The notes under the pieces are model-generated. The model was not told where the DNA came from and searched no databases. It worked only from the letters and a program-made list of their open reading frames with translations. Both the position numbers and the translations under genes were made by a program. This document shows, piece after piece, positions 44,121-53,357 of a DNA stretch of 64,000 nt; the stretch's first letter is position 1; each line of letters begins with the position of its first letter. Source of the stretch: an uncultured Prevotella sp. (GTDB taxonomy: Bacteria; Bacteroidota; Bacteroidia; Bacteroidales; Bacteroidaceae); NCBI GenBank assembly GCA_900551055.1, contig URUK01000009.1:26111-90110 (forward strand). The letters run 5' to 3'.

Positions 44121-46241
44121 ATGCCGGATTTCTCACAATATTTCCCCATAACGTCGCCCACGATGATATTCTTCATCGTGCTGTGCATCATACTCTTTGC
44201 GCCCATCATCATGGGCAAACTGCGCATTCCGCACATCGTCGGAATGGTGCTGGCTGGAGTGGCAATAGGCCCCCACGGGCTGAACATACTGGCAAAAGAC
44301 AGCTCGTTCAACCTGTTCGGACACGTCGGCCTGTACTATATCATGTTCCTTGCCGGCCTGGAAATGAACATGAGCAACTTCCGCAAGAACCGCGTGCGGA
44401 CGTTCACCCACGGCATAATGGCCTTCATTATACCTATGGCCATGGGCTTCGTCATCAACCGCTCCATACTTGAGTACAGCGTGATGACGTCAATACTGCT
44501 GGCCAGCATGTACGCCTCGCACACCATCATCACCTACCCCATCGTCATGCGGTACGGACTTACGCGCCAGCGCAGCGTCACCATAGCCGTTGGAGCGACG
44601 GCCATCACCGACACGCTGACGCTGCTCGTGCTCGCAATAGTCGGCGGAATGTTCAAGGGCGAGATAACAGGCAGCTTCTGGCTGATGCTGTTCCTGAAGT
44701 TCGCCGTTGTGTTCCTCGTCATAATGTACGTATTCCCACGCATCGCAAAGCACTTCTTCCACAGGCATGAGGACAACGTGGTGCAGTTCATCTTCGTGCT
44801 CGCCATGACATTCCTCGGCGCGTGCATGATGGAGCTTATCGGCATGGAAGGACTGCTCGGAGCGTTCCTCACCGGACTGGTGCTCAACCGATACGTGCCG
44901 AACGTGTCGCCGCTGATGACCAATCTCGAGTTCGTAGGCAACGCCATCTTCATACCTTACTTCCTCATAGGCGTGGGAATGCTCGTCAACGTCAAGCTGC
45001 TCTTCGGCGGAATGGCTACAATCCAGGTGGCCGGAGTGATGATATTCGTCGCCCTTACGAGCAAATGGCTCGCCTCGCTGTTCACCCAAAAGCTATTCGG
45101 CATGCGCGGAGTGGAGCGCGAACTGGTGTTCGGCTTGAGCAACGCGCAGGCCGGAGCGACGCTGGCCGCAGTCATGGTGGGCTACAACCTCATAATGCCC
45201 GATGGGCAACGACTGCTCAACGACGACGTGCTCAACGGCACGGTGATACTCATTCTCGTAACATGCATCTTCAGCTCGTTCATGACCGAGCGCGCATCGA
45301 AGCGCATAGCACTCGAGTCGCAGACCGCCGTTCCCGAGGACGACAAGGGCGACGACGAGAAAATAATGGTGCCGATGAAGCACATGGAGACGGCCGACAC
45401 GCTCGTAAGCCTTGCCACGATGATGCGCAACAGGGTGCTCAACCGCGGCATAGTGGCCCTCAACATCGTCTACGACGACACCAACAGGCTGAAGTTCCAG
45501 GAACGTGGCAGGCGGCTGCTGGAGCACGTCGTGAAGACAGCCAACAGCACAGGAGTGATGGTGCAGACGCAAGTGCGCATCGCAACGAACATAATCAACG
45601 GAATAAAACACGCCTTCAAGGAGTTCAACGCGTCGGAGATTGTCATGGGAATGCACAGCGATGACGAGGAAGACGGCAAGTTCTGGGGAGAGTTCATACC
45701 CGGACTTTTCTCCGGACTGAACCGCCAAATATCCCTTGTCCGCTGCCTGCGGCCGCTCAACACCATACGCCGCATACAGGTGGCAGTGCCTTCACGGGCC
45801 GAGTTCGAGCCGGGTTTCTACCGCTGGCTGGAGCGTCTTGCACGCGTTGCGGAGAACCTTGAATGCCGCATACAGTTCCATGCAAAGCACGAAACACTGG
45901 CACTTATCAGCCAGTACGTGCAGAACCGCCACCCGGAAGTGCGTGCGGAATACACATACATGGCGCATTGGATAGACATGCCAAAGCTCGCTGACGGCGT
46001 TGCCGACGACCACCTGTTCGTTGTAATCACAGCGCGCAAGGGCACAATATCATACAAATCGGCGCTCGAACGCCTGCCGGAAGAACTTACACGGTACTTT
46101 TCGGGAAAGAGTCTCATGATCATCTTCCCCGACCAATACGGCGAACCAGTGGGTGCGATGACGTTCGCCGAGCCTCAACACCACGAACAGCGCAGCGCAT
46201 ACGAAGTGCTGATAACATGGTTCAGGAAGCGTTTTTCTTAG
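44121..46241 (+). CDS. Cation:proton antiporter (CPA2 family) with cytoplasmic tail
   Basis: From the ATG at 44121 (MPDFSQYFPITSP; an in-frame TTG 11 codons upstream is unlikely) the protein has 706 residues. The first 400 form about 12 membrane helices of the Na+/H+ or K+/H+ exchanger domain (MGKLRIPHIVGMVLAGVAIGPHG; GVGMLVNVKLLFGG). The C-terminal 280 residues are cytoplasmic and resemble universal-stress-protein-like domains (about 430-560). It exchanges monovalent cations for protons for pH or ion homeostasis. Ion specificity is unknown. Confidence 0.92.
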   Translation: MPDFSQYFPITSPTMIFFIVLCIILFAPIIMGKLRIPHIVGMVLAGVAIGPHGLNILAKDSSFNLFGHVGLYYIMFLAGLEMNMSNFRKNRVRTFTHGIMAFIIPMAMGFVINRSILEYSVMTSILLASMYASHTIITYPIVMRYGLTRQRSVTIAVGATAITDTLTLLVLAIVGGMFKGEITGSFWLMLFLKFAVVFLVIMYVFPRIAKHFFHRHEDNVVQFIFVLAMTFLGACMMELIGMEGLLGAFLTGLVLNRYVPNVSPLMTNLEFVGNAIFIPYFLIGVGMLVNVKLLFGGMATIQVAGVMIFVALTSKWLASLFTQKLFGMRGVERELVFGLSNAQAGATLAAVMVGYNLIMPDGQRLLNDDVLNGTVILILVTCIFSSFMTERASKRIALESQTAVPEDDKGDDEKIMVPMKHMETADTLVSLATMMRNRVLNRGIVALNIVYDDTNRLKFQERGRRLLEHVVKTANSTGVMVQTQVRIATNIINGIKHAFKEFNASEIVMGMHSDDEEDGKFWGEFIPGLFSGLNRQISLVRCLRPLNTIRRIQVAVPSRAEFEPGFYRWLERLARVAENLECRIQFHAKHETLALISQYVQNRHPEVRAEYTYMAHWIDMPKLADGVADDHLFVVITARKGTISYKSALERLPEELTRYFSGKSLMIIFPDQYGEPVGAMTFAEPQHHEQRSAYEVLITWFRKRFS

Positions 46242-46244
46242 CAA

Positions 46245-46342
46245 ACAAGAGACAAGTGACAAGCAGACGAGGAACAAGGGACGAGTAAACAACAAGCAAG
46301 GGTTATGCCCTTGTCTACTTGTCAACTCGTAACTTGTCAACT
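46245..46342. repeat. Low-complexity inverted repeat, family C, copy 2
   Basis: acaagagacaagtgacaag ... aacaagggacgag at the left and cttgtctacttgtcaactcg at the right, as at 4411-4602. It fills the gap between the antiporter and lolD. Confidence 0.85.
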
Positions 46343-46355
46343 AAAATAAAAAAGA

Positions 46356-47108
46356 ATGATTGACATCAAAGGCATAACAAAGAGTTTCGGCTCGCTGCAA
46401 GTGCTCAAAGGAATCGACCTGCACATAGACAAAGGCGAGGTAGTGAGCATCGTAGGCCCGAGCGGAGCAGGCAAAACGACGCTGCTCCAGATAATAGGCA
46501 CACTGGACAAGCCCGACAGCGGCAGGATAATAATAGACGGTACAGACGTCAGGGAACTTAATTCAAGAAAGCTGTCGGAGTTCCGCAACAGGCGCATAGG
46601 CTTCGTATTCCAGTTCCATCAGCTGCTGCCGGAGTTCACGGCGGTGGAGAACGTGATGATACCGGCACTTATTTCAGGAGCATCGAAGGGCGAGGCGAAG
46701 AAGCGTGCGATGGAGCTTTTGGACTTCATGGGGCTTTCCGAACGCGCCGGCCACAAACCTTCAGAACTGTCAGGAGGCGAAAACCAGCGTGTGGCAGTTG
46801 CCCGGGCACTGGTCAACAGACCTGCGGTAATCCTGGCCGACGAGCCGTCTGGCAGCCTTGACTCTAAGAACAAGGCGGAGCTTCACCAGCTTTTCTTCGA
46901 CCTTCGGGACAAGACCGGGCAGACGTTTGTCATCGTTACGCATGACGAGAACCTTGCAAGCATAACCGACCGGACTATAAAGATGAAGGACGGAATGCTG
47001 GAAACGGAAGGCGAGAGTGTACCAACACCCACCCCACCCCTACCGAATGGAGGGAGTCCGGACACCGAAGAGGGCTGCAACGACACCGCAACCACCCCAC
47101 AAGAATAG
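46356..47108 (+). CDS. lolD: Lipoprotein-releasing ABC transporter ATPase LolD, with repeat-derived C-terminal tail
   Basis: A 250-residue ABC ATPase with Walker [10 protein letters not shown] (34-42), signature [14 protein letters not shown], Walker [13 protein letters not shown] and the family's [20 protein letters not shown]. LolD powers extraction of lipoproteins from the inner membrane with LolC/E, which are not nearby. The usual end falls near MKDGMLE; here about 30 extra residues ([19 protein letters not shown]...) follow. They are encoded by a reverse-oriented family J repeat at 47024-47062 that has read into the gene. Confidence 0.92.
   Translation: MIDIKGITKSFGSLQVLKGIDLHIDKGEVVSIVGPSGAGKTTLLQIIGTLDKPDSGRIIIDGTDVRELNSRKLSEFRNRRIGFVFQFHQLLPEFTAVENVMIPALISGASKGEAKKRAMELLDFMGLSERAGHKPSELSGGENQRVAVARALVNRPAVILADEPSGSLDSKNKAELHQLFFDLRDKTGQTFVIVTHDENLASITDRTIKMKDGMLETEGESVPTPTPPLPNGGSPDTEEGCNDTATTPQE
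47024..47062. repeat. REP-like element, family J, copy 3 (reverse), inside the lolD 3' end
   Basis: acccaccccacccctaccg then aatggagggagtcc is the reverse complement of the J hairpin with several changes. It is translated as Pro-rich sequence in LolD. Confidence 0.8.
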
Positions 47109-47165
47109 ACCTTTTTTTATTTATAAAACCACTACATCCACCCCCGAAAGCATCCGACAAAAGTA

Positions 47166-47199
47166 TTCAAACTCCCTCTCCTCGGGAGGGTTGGGGTGG
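47166..47199. repeat. REP-like element, family J, copy 4
   Basis: aactccctctcctcgggagggttggggtgggt, directly before the cvfB start. With copy 3 it forms an inverted pair around the lolD stop. Confidence 0.85.
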
Positions 47200-47215
47200 G
47201 TAAAAAGCTTTAATT

Positions 47216-48070
47216 ATGGACTTTATAAGATTAGGCGACTACAACCGCATGACCGCTGTCAAGACAGTTGACTTCGGCGTTTACCTTGACGGCGGCGAAG
47301 AAGGCGAAGTGCTGCTGCCTGCGAGATATGTGCCCGACGGCTGCAAGGAGGGCGACGAGCTTGAAGTTTTTGTCTATCTTGACAACGAAGAACGGCTTGT
47401 GGCTACTACACAGACACCGCTCGCCAAGGTTGGAGACTTCGCTTACCTTGAAACCGCGTGGGTTAACGAGTACGGAGCGTTCCTGAACTGGGGACTGATG
47501 AAAGACCTTTTCTGCCCCTTCCGCGAACAGAAGATGAAGATGGAAAAGGGCAAAAGCTACATCGTTTACGTACACATAGACGACGAGAGCCACCGCATCG
47601 TGGCCTCGGCAAAGGTAGAGCACTTCTTCGACCCGTCGTTTCCGCCATACCGGTACGGCGACGAAGTTGACCTGCTTGTATGGCAGAAAACCGACCTCGG
47701 CTTCAAAGTCATAGTTGACAACCGCTACCCCGGGCTTGTGTACAAGAACCAGATATTCAAGGACATACATACAGGCGACCGCATGAAGGGCTACATCGAC
47801 GTAGTGCGTGAGGACGGAAAGATTGACGTGAAGCTGCAACCTACGGGATGGAAGATGACGAAGGAGACGGCCGACGTACTGCTCGAATACCTTGAAACGC
47901 ACGGAGGCGTGTGCCGGCTTACCGACAAAAGCCCTGCGGAAGACATCTACCGGGAGTTCCAGGTGAGCAAGAAAAGCTACAAAAAGGCCGTCGGCGACTT
48001 GTACAAACGGCGGCTCATAATCATTGAAGAGGACTGTATCAGGCTGAACAACAACAGAAAACGACATTGA
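47216..48070 (+). CDS. cvfB: S1-domain RNA-binding protein, CvfB family
   Basis: A 284-residue protein with the CvfB layout: an N-terminal S1-like domain (VDFGVYLDGGEEGEVLLPARYVP), two more S1-type domains (GAFLNWGLMKDLFCPF; GLVYKNQIF) and a C-terminal winged-helix domain (DIYREFQVSKKSYKKAVGDLYKRRLI). In S. aureus CvfB affects virulence-gene expression through RNA binding; in Bacteroidetes its role is not defined. The next gene begins one base after the stop codon. Confidence 0.92.
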   Translation: MDFIRLGDYNRMTAVKTVDFGVYLDGGEEGEVLLPARYVPDGCKEGDELEVFVYLDNEERLVATTQTPLAKVGDFAYLETAWVNEYGAFLNWGLMKDLFCPFREQKMKMEKGKSYIVYVHIDDESHRIVASAKVEHFFDPSFPPYRYGDEVDLLVWQKTDLGFKVIVDNRYPGLVYKNQIFKDIHTGDRMKGYIDVVREDGKIDVKLQPTGWKMTKETADVLLEYLETHGGVCRLTDKSPAEDIYREFQVSKKSYKKAVGDLYKRRLIIIEEDCIRLNNNRKRH

Positions 48071-48071
48071 C

Positions 48072-48965
48072 ATGGACAAATTCAGAAAGCTCGTAGCCAT
48101 CGAACCGGTAAGCATGACGGCCGAAGCGCAGGCACGGCTGAAGGCTTACGCCGACGAGATAGAGATGTACCCGGACGTTCCGCAGGGACAAGACGAGATT
48201 GCAAGGCGCATAGGCGACGCCGACGCGGTGCTGATAAGCACCACCTCAAGGCTGCCGGCGGAAACGCTGGCACGGTGTAAAAGCCTGCGGTACGTAGGCA
48301 TGTGCTGCTCGCTCTACTCTCCTGAAAGCGCCAACGTTGACATTCGCTACGCCGAGGCTCACGGCATCTGCGTGAAAGGAATACGCGATTACGGCGACGA
48401 GGGCGTGGTGGAATATGTCATAAGCGAGCTTGTACGCTGCCTCCACGGGTACGGCATGGAGCCGTGGTTCGGCAGGCCGAGCGAGATAACCGGACTGAAA
48501 GCGGGCATCGTCGGCTTGGGAAAATCGGGCGGAATGATTGCCGACGCACTGAGCCGTTTCGGCGCGGAAATAGAGTATTTCGCACGCGGCGAAAAGGCGT
48601 GGGCCGAGGAAAAGGGCTACCGCTTCACACCGCTCGGCGACCTGCTGGAACACAACGACGCCGTGTTCTGCTGCCTCAACCGCAACACCGTGCTGCTGCA
48701 TGAGGCCGAGTTTGCACGCCTCGGCAGCCACAAGCTGCTGTTCAATACGGGTCTTTCGCCTGCATGGGACGAAGAACCTTTCGCCCGTTGGCTCGACGGC
48801 GACAACCTCTGCCTGTGCGACACCGCAGCGGCGGCAGGCGGCGATCGCTTTACCGGGCATCCGCACATGCGCTGCATGAACGCGTCTTCAGGCATGACGC
48901 TACAGGCATACCGCCGACTTGGCAACAAGGTTATTGCCAATATCGAGGAGTTTTTGCAGGGGTGA
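48072..48965 (+). CDS. D-2-hydroxyacid dehydrogenase-like NAD-binding protein with altered active site
   Basis: A 297-residue protein of the D-isomer 2-hydroxyacid dehydrogenase fold: N-terminal flavodoxin-like half, then a Rossmann core with GIVGLGKSGGMIADAL (about 140-155). The usual catalytic Arg, Glu and His motifs are not seen: the Arg region reads FNTGLSPAWDEE, the Glu region CDTAAAAG and the His region MNASSGMTLQ. It may therefore bind NAD without normal catalysis, or use another chemistry. It starts one base after cvfB. Confidence 0.82.
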   Translation: MDKFRKLVAIEPVSMTAEAQARLKAYADEIEMYPDVPQGQDEIARRIGDADAVLISTTSRLPAETLARCKSLRYVGMCCSLYSPESANVDIRYAEAHGICVKGIRDYGDEGVVEYVISELVRCLHGYGMEPWFGRPSEITGLKAGIVGLGKSGGMIADALSRFGAEIEYFARGEKAWAEEKGYRFTPLGDLLEHNDAVFCCLNRNTVLLHEAEFARLGSHKLLFNTGLSPAWDEEPFARWLDGDNLCLCDTAAAAGGDRFTGHPHMRCMNASSGMTLQAYRRLGNKVIANIEEFLQG

Positions 48966-48995
48966 GAAGACCAATAGCCACTACCAAATACCCTA

Positions 48996-49423
48996 CGACC
49001 CACCACCAGATACCCTACAACCCAACCCAAACAGAAGGACGACCCACCCCAGTCCTCCCGAAGGGAGGGAGCTTGATGTGCTTTTGCTAATAGGTGTATC
49101 AGCCTTATTTGTCCTATTAGTCTTATAAGCCAAGTAATATGAATTGGCGGAAAGGGTGAATGGCGTATGGTTGTTTGTCTCTTGCTAACTGCCTGATAAT
49201 CAACGATATAATAAAAGGCCGTCTTTCGCATTGCGAAAGACGGCCTTTTACGTTGCAATTGATGGCCTTTTAGTTTGCAAAACAAGGCCTTTTGCATTGC
49301 AATCAACGACCTTTCATTTTCCCACAAACAAACTTCAGGTAATCAAGCTCCCTCCCTTCGGGATGGCTGGGGTGGGTCGTCCTTCTGTTTGGGGTGGGTG
49401 TTAGTCTGATTGATGGTGGGTCG
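48996..49423. mobile_element. Composite MITE-like element with ~80-bp terminal inverted repeats
   Basis: The terminal repeats 48996-49075 and 49344-49423 are imperfect complements. The inner 49 bp differ at about three positions and contain family J copies 5 (reverse) and 6; the outer 30 bp are more diverged. Between them lies a family K array. The right end abuts the guaD stop codon. There is no transposase gene, so any movement would need a partner in trans. Confidence 0.75.
49190..49316. repeat. Palindromic AAAGGC/GCCTTT array, family K, copy 9
   Basis: Here the tail comes first (gcctgataatcaacg), so the array is reversed relative to copies 2, 4, 7 and 8. Modules are aaaaggccgtctttcg, cgaaagacggcctttt, gatggcctttt and aaggccttttgc. 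It sits inside the 48996-49423 composite. Confidence 0.88.
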
Positions 49424-49891
49424 TTAATACTCCGTCTTGTCCTCCTTGCTTATCCACTCCTCAAAAGCCTTTATGGCTTCGTCCCTCATCATGGGCACGG
49501 AGGGCAGCTTGCGGCTATCGCGCGGAAGGGCAAGCTCCTCGTAAATAAACGAGTCGTCGAAGCCTGCGGCCTTCGCGTCGGCCTTCGTGTTGGCGTAATA
49601 CACCTTGTCGAGCCTCGCCCAATAGATTGCGCCGAGGCACATGGGGCACGGCTCGCACGACGTATATATCTCGCAGCCGGAAAGGTTGAACGTGCCAAGA
49701 GCTTCGGCCGCACGGCGTATCGCGCTGACTTCGGCGTGCGCCGTAGGGTCGTTTGAAGCCGTGACGCGGTTCATCCCGGTGGCTATTATCTCGCCATCGC
49801 GCGCTATCACCGCGCCAAACGGGCCTCCGCCGTTGGCGATGTTCTCAATCGAAAGCCTGATGGCTTCGCGCATAAGCTGGTCGTGAGTCAT
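49424..49891 (-). CDS. guaD: Guanine deaminase/nucleoside deaminase, CDA fold
   Basis: A 155-residue cytidine-deaminase-fold protein. The zinc site is HAEVSAIRRA (His and proton-shuttle Glu) and SCEPCPMCLGAIYWA. The C-terminal AFEEWISKEDKTEY matches the conserved end of B. subtilis-type GuaD, where the tail closes the active site. It deaminates guanine to xanthine. tRNA adenosine deaminase is the main alternative, but that family lacks this tail. Confidence 0.9.
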   Translation of the reverse strand: MTHDQLMREAIRLSIENIANGGGPFGAVIARDGEIIATGMNRVTASNDPTAHAEVSAIRRAAEALGTFNLSGCEIYTSCEPCPMCLGAIYWARLDKVYYANTKADAKAAGFDDSFIYEELALPRDSRKLPSVPMMRDEAIKAFEEWISKEDKTEY

Positions 49892-49892
49892 G

Positions 49893-50190
49893 TTTACGGT
49901 TCTGAGGTTATGGGGTTTTACGGTTATACGGATGTTTTTACGGTTATAAGGTTGTGCGGTTTTACGGTCATACGGATGTTTTTACGGTTATAAGGTTATG
50001 CGGTTGTGAGGTTTTACGGTGCGGCTTGTAATCATACAGTTTTCTTAATGTTGTAATGTTTCACGGTTATGGAACATACGGATTGCTATTCTGTTAACGG
50101 CAACACAACTTCCGTATAACCTTACAACCGCATAACCTTATAACCGTAAAAACATCCGTATAACCGCAAAACCGCACAACCTTATAACCC
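49893..50190. repeat. Long inverted repeat, family E (acggttataagg words), copy 2
   Basis: Arms 49942-50019 and 50112-50189 (78 bp each) match at about 74 positions, with a loop of about 90 nt. Words such as ggttataagg, gtgcggttttacgg and tacggatgtttttacgg are also repeated within each arm. It fills the whole gap between guaD and the asnS stop. Confidence 0.95.
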
Positions 50191-50195
50191 AAAAA

Positions 50196-51599
50196 TCAGA
50201 ATTCCGCGTTCTTCGGCGTGCGTGGGAACGGGATTACGTCGCGTATGTTCTGCATTCCCGTCACGAAAAGTATCAGCCTCTCGAAGCCAAGGCCGAAGCC
50301 TCCGTGGGGACAAGTGCCGTACTTGCGCGTGTCAAGATACCACCACATGTCCTTCATCGGGATGTTGCGCTCGTTGATTTCGCCCATCAGCTTGTCGTAG
50401 TTCTCTTCGCGCACGCTGCCTCCGATGATTTCTCCTATCTGCGGGAACAGCACGTCCGTGCCCTGCACAGTCTTGCCGTCGTCGTTGATTTTCATGTAGA
50501 ACGCCTTGATTTCCTTCGGATAACCGGTCATGATGACAGGCTTCTTGAAGTGGTGTTCAACCAAGTAACGCTCGTGCTCGCTGGCCAAGTCCATGCCCCA
50601 CGATACGGGGAACTCGAACTTGTGGCCGGCTTTCACTGCCTCTTCGAGTATGCGTATGCCCTCGGTATATTCCAAACGGACGAAGTCTTCGCCCACAACC
50701 GAGTTGAGACGGTCGAGCAACGACTTGTCAATCATCTTGTTAAGGAACTCCAGGTCGTCCTTGCAGTTGTCCAAAGCCCACTGCACGCAGTACTTGATAA
50801 AGTCCTCCTCAAGGTCCATCAGGTCGTCAAGGTCGATGAAAGCGACTTCCGGTTCAATCATCCAGAACTCCGCAAGGTGGCGCGGAGTGTTTGAGTTCTC
50901 CGCACGGAACGTCGGGCCGAACGTGTAGATTGCGCCCAAGGCCGTAGCCCCCAGCTCGCCCTCAAGCTGTCCGCTGACGGTCAGCGAGGTCTGCTTTCCA
51001 AAGAAATCGTCGTCATAAAGTATCTTTCCGTCCTCGCCTTTCTTAAGGTCATAGAGGTTCTTCGTCGTAACCTGGAACATCTGCCCTGCACCTTCGCAGT
51101 CGCTGGCGGTGATGAGCGGCGTGTGGAAATAGAAGAAACCGTGGTCGTGGAAATACTTATGTATGGCGATGGCCATGTTGTGACGTATGCGCATAACAGC
51201 CCCGAAAGTGTTTGTGCGCAGGCGCAGGTGGGCGTACTGGCGCATGTACTCGAAGCTCTGCCCTTTCTTCTGCATGGGGTAGTCGCCGCCGCAAAGGCCG
51301 TAAATCTCTATCTCGCGGCACTGCAACTCAACGCTCTGGCCGGCTCCCTGGCTCTCAACCAGTTCGCCGTTCACGCTGATGCACGCACCTGTCGTTACCT
51401 GCTTGAGCGTCTCCGCGTCAAACTTCGACGGGTCGACAACCACCTGTACGTTCTTGATTGTAGAGCCGTCGTTCAAGGCTATGAAGTCAACCGACTTGCT
51501 GCTGCGGTGGGTACGCACCCATCCGCGCACATTGACAATGGCTCCAAAGTCCTTGCTGCAGAGCACATCGACAACTTTTGTCCTCTTTATTTTATCCAT
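50196..51599 (-). CDS. asnS: Asparaginyl-tRNA synthetase
   Basis: A 467-residue class II synthetase with an N-terminal OB-fold anticodon-binding domain ([25 protein letters not shown]). The three class II motifs are present, including [25 protein letters not shown] (motif 2) and [15 protein letters not shown] (motif 3). It charges tRNA-Asn. The leader region upstream carries a family B half element. Confidence 0.97.
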   Translation of the reverse strand: MDKIKRTKVVDVLCSKDFGAIVNVRGWVRTHRSSKSVDFIALNDGSTIKNVQVVVDPSKFDAETLKQVTTGACISVNGELVESQGAGQSVELQCREIEIYGLCGGDYPMQKKGQSFEYMRQYAHLRLRTNTFGAVMRIRHNMAIAIHKYFHDHGFFYFHTPLITASDCEGAGQMFQVTTKNLYDLKKGEDGKILYDDDFFGKQTSLTVSGQLEGELGATALGAIYTFGPTFRAENSNTPRHLAEFWMIEPEVAFIDLDDLMDLEEDFIKYCVQWALDNCKDDLEFLNKMIDKSLLDRLNSVVGEDFVRLEYTEGIRILEEAVKAGHKFEFPVSWGMDLASEHERYLVEHHFKKPVIMTGYPKEIKAFYMKINDDGKTVQGTDVLFPQIGEIIGGSVREENYDKLMGEINERNIPMKDMWWYLDTRKYGTCPHGGFGLGFERLILFVTGMQNIRDVIPFPRTPKNAEF

Positions 51600-51603
51600 A
51601 ATG

Positions 51604-51762
51604 ATTTATGTTCAGGAGTTAAAGGAGTTATAGGAATTATCGCTCACTACGTTCGCTAAGAAGTTAAAGCCAAATGCTTTGCCGCTTTACGCAGCCGCCT
51701 TCATCCCCACTTGCTTCCCCCTTTAACTTTTACCTTTTTACTTTTTTACCTTTTCACCTTTA
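51604..51762. repeat. Family B half element followed by family D words
   Basis: ggagttaaaggagttataggaattatcgctcactacg, then aagaagttaaagccaaatgc (51605-51675), and later taacttttacctttttactttt words (51722-51762). This is a B-D mosaic, the mirror of the D-B mosaic at 30540-30700. Confidence 0.65.
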
Positions 51763-53199
51763 TTCAAACGCTCCCATGCGCAGCATGTCCACTTCCTTTT
51801 CAGTAAGGAAACGCCAGTCGCCGCGGCGCACGTTCTTCTTTGTCAGCCCGGCAAACTGTACGCGGTCGAGCTTGACAACGCGGTAGCCGAGGTGCTCGAA
51901 GATACGGCGCACGATGCGGTTCTTGCCGCTGTGTATTTCAATTCCTACCTGACTCTTGTCCGTAGGGCTTGCATACTCTATGGCGTCGGCATGCACTTCG
52001 CCGTCGTCAAGCGTTATGCCGGTGGCTATCTGCTGCATGTCGTGAGCTGTGACGTTCTTGTCCAAGAACACATGATATATCTTCTTTTTCAGGAACTTGG
52101 GGTGAGTCAGCTTGCTGGCAAGGTCGCCGTCGTTGGTGAGAAGCAGCACTCCTGTGGTATTCCGGTCAAGACGGCCAACGGGATAGATGCGCTCCGGACA
52201 TGCGCCTTTTACCAAGTCCATCACCGTCTTGCGCTGTTGCGGGTCGTCGCTGGTCGTCACCGTGTCCTTCGGTTTGTTGAGAAGGACGTACACTTTCTTC
52301 TCCATCTTCACCGGCTGGTCGTGGAACTTCACCTCGTCGGTACGCAAAACCTTTGTTCCGAGTTCTGTAACAACCTGCCCGTTGACCGAGACTACGCCTG
52401 CCTGTATGAACTCGTCAGCCTCGCGGCGGCTGCAAACACCGGCGTTGGCGAGGAACTTATTGAGGCGTACCGGCTGTGTCGGGTCTACGTTCTGTTCCTT
52501 ATATTCAATGCGTTTCTTCAAGCTGTACTTTGCGTTCGGGTCGTAGTCGGCCGTGCGTTGACGGTAACCGCCCTGACGGTTGTAGCCGCCCTGGCGCTGC
52601 TGCCCGTAAGAGTTGCGCTGGTAGCCGCCACGGTTGTAGCCGCCCTGACGCTGCTGATAGCCGCCTTCTCCTTGGTTGGCGTTGTAGCGTGGACGATAAC
52701 CACCCTGCTGGTGCTGGCCGTACTGGCCCTGACGGGGCTGGTAGCCGCCTTCCTGGTCGGCGTTGTAGCGCGGACGATAACCGCCCTGCTGGTGCTGGCC
52801 ATACTGGCTCTGACGGGGCTGGTAGCCGCCTTCCTGGTCGGCGTTGTAGCGCGGACGGTAGCCCTGCGGACGCTGACCGTACTGTGACTGGCGAGGCTGG
52901 TAGCCGCCTTGGCGCTGCTGATACCCCTCCTGTTGCCCTGCGTTGTAGCGCGGACGGTAAGGACGCTGCGCGGCGTTGCCCTGCTGCAGTCCGGTGCCGA
53001 AACCTTCGGGACGGAAGCCGCCTTCGTCTTTGTTGTAAGTCCTGTTGGGCGTGTAGGCGCGCTGCACCCTTATACGGGGACGCATCGGTCTGTTTCCACT
53101 CTGATTGTTAAAGCCTTCTGTCTGCTTGTAGCCATCGCGGCTGCCTTCGGTTTGTCCGGCAGACAAGTTCTCATTCTTGTTTTCCAATTCTTCTGACAT
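51760..53199 (-). CDS. 23S rRNA pseudouridine synthase, RluB type, with long repetitive Arg/Gly/Gln/Tyr-rich N-terminus
   Basis: A 479-residue protein. The C-terminal 240 residues are a standard RsuA/RluB enzyme: S4 RNA-binding domain (VRLNKFLANAGVCSRREADEFI) and catalytic block YPVGRLDRNTTGVLLLTNDG with the nucleophilic Asp in GRLD. The N-terminal 230 residues are low-complexity tandem units like GGYRPRYNADQEGGYQPRQ, encoded by DNA repeats of about 70 bp at 52690-52930. Such basic tails occur in Bacteroidetes RluB and may bind RNA or promote condensation. Confidence 0.93.
   Translation of the reverse strand: MSEELENKNENLSAGQTEGSRDGYKQTEGFNNQSGNRPMRPRIRVQRAYTPNRTYNKDEGGFRPEGFGTGLQQGNAAQRPYRPRYNAGQQEGYQQRQGGYQPRQSQYGQRPQGYRPRYNADQEGGYQPRQSQYGQHQQGGYRPRYNADQEGGYQPRQGQYGQHQQGGYRPRYNANQGEGGYQQRQGGYNRGGYQRNSYGQQRQGGYNRQGGYRQRTADYDPNAKYSLKKRIEYKEQNVDPTQPVRLNKFLANAGVCSRREADEFIQAGVVSVNGQVVTELGTKVLRTDEVKFHDQPVKMEKKVYVLLNKPKDTVTTSDDPQQRKTVMDLVKGACPERIYPVGRLDRNTTGVLLLTNDGDLASKLTHPKFLKKKIYHVFLDKNVTAHDMQQIATGITLDDGEVHADAIEYASPTDKSQVGIEIHSGKNRIVRRIFEHLGYRVVKLDRVQFAGLTKKNVRRGDWRFLTEKEVDMLRMGAFE
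52690..52930. repeat. In-gene tandem repeats of about 70 bp in the RluB-type gene
   Basis: Several near-identical units (ctggtagccgccttcctgg, then gttgtagcgcggacgataa) are seen in tandem, in frame. Slippage could change the number of R/G/Q/Y units between strains. Confidence 0.88.
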
Positions 53200-53223
53200 A
53201 ATTGATTTTATTGATGCCTCACG

Positions 53224-53356
53224 GCGGTTAGTTTTTTAGGTTATAGGGGTTTGAGGTTATGGGGTTTTACGGTTGATACGGCGTATATGGCTGACTATGC
53301 CCTGTTTCCCGTCCAAAACCTTAAAACCGTATGACCGCATAACCTCAAAACCGCAT
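53224..53356. repeat. Inverted repeat, family E, copy 3
   Basis: ttgaggttatggggttttacggtt at the left and aaaaccgtatgaccgcataacctcaaaaccg at the right are complementary with mismatches. It fills the gap between the RluB-type gene start and the purB stop. Confidence 0.85.
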
Positions 53357-53357
53357 A

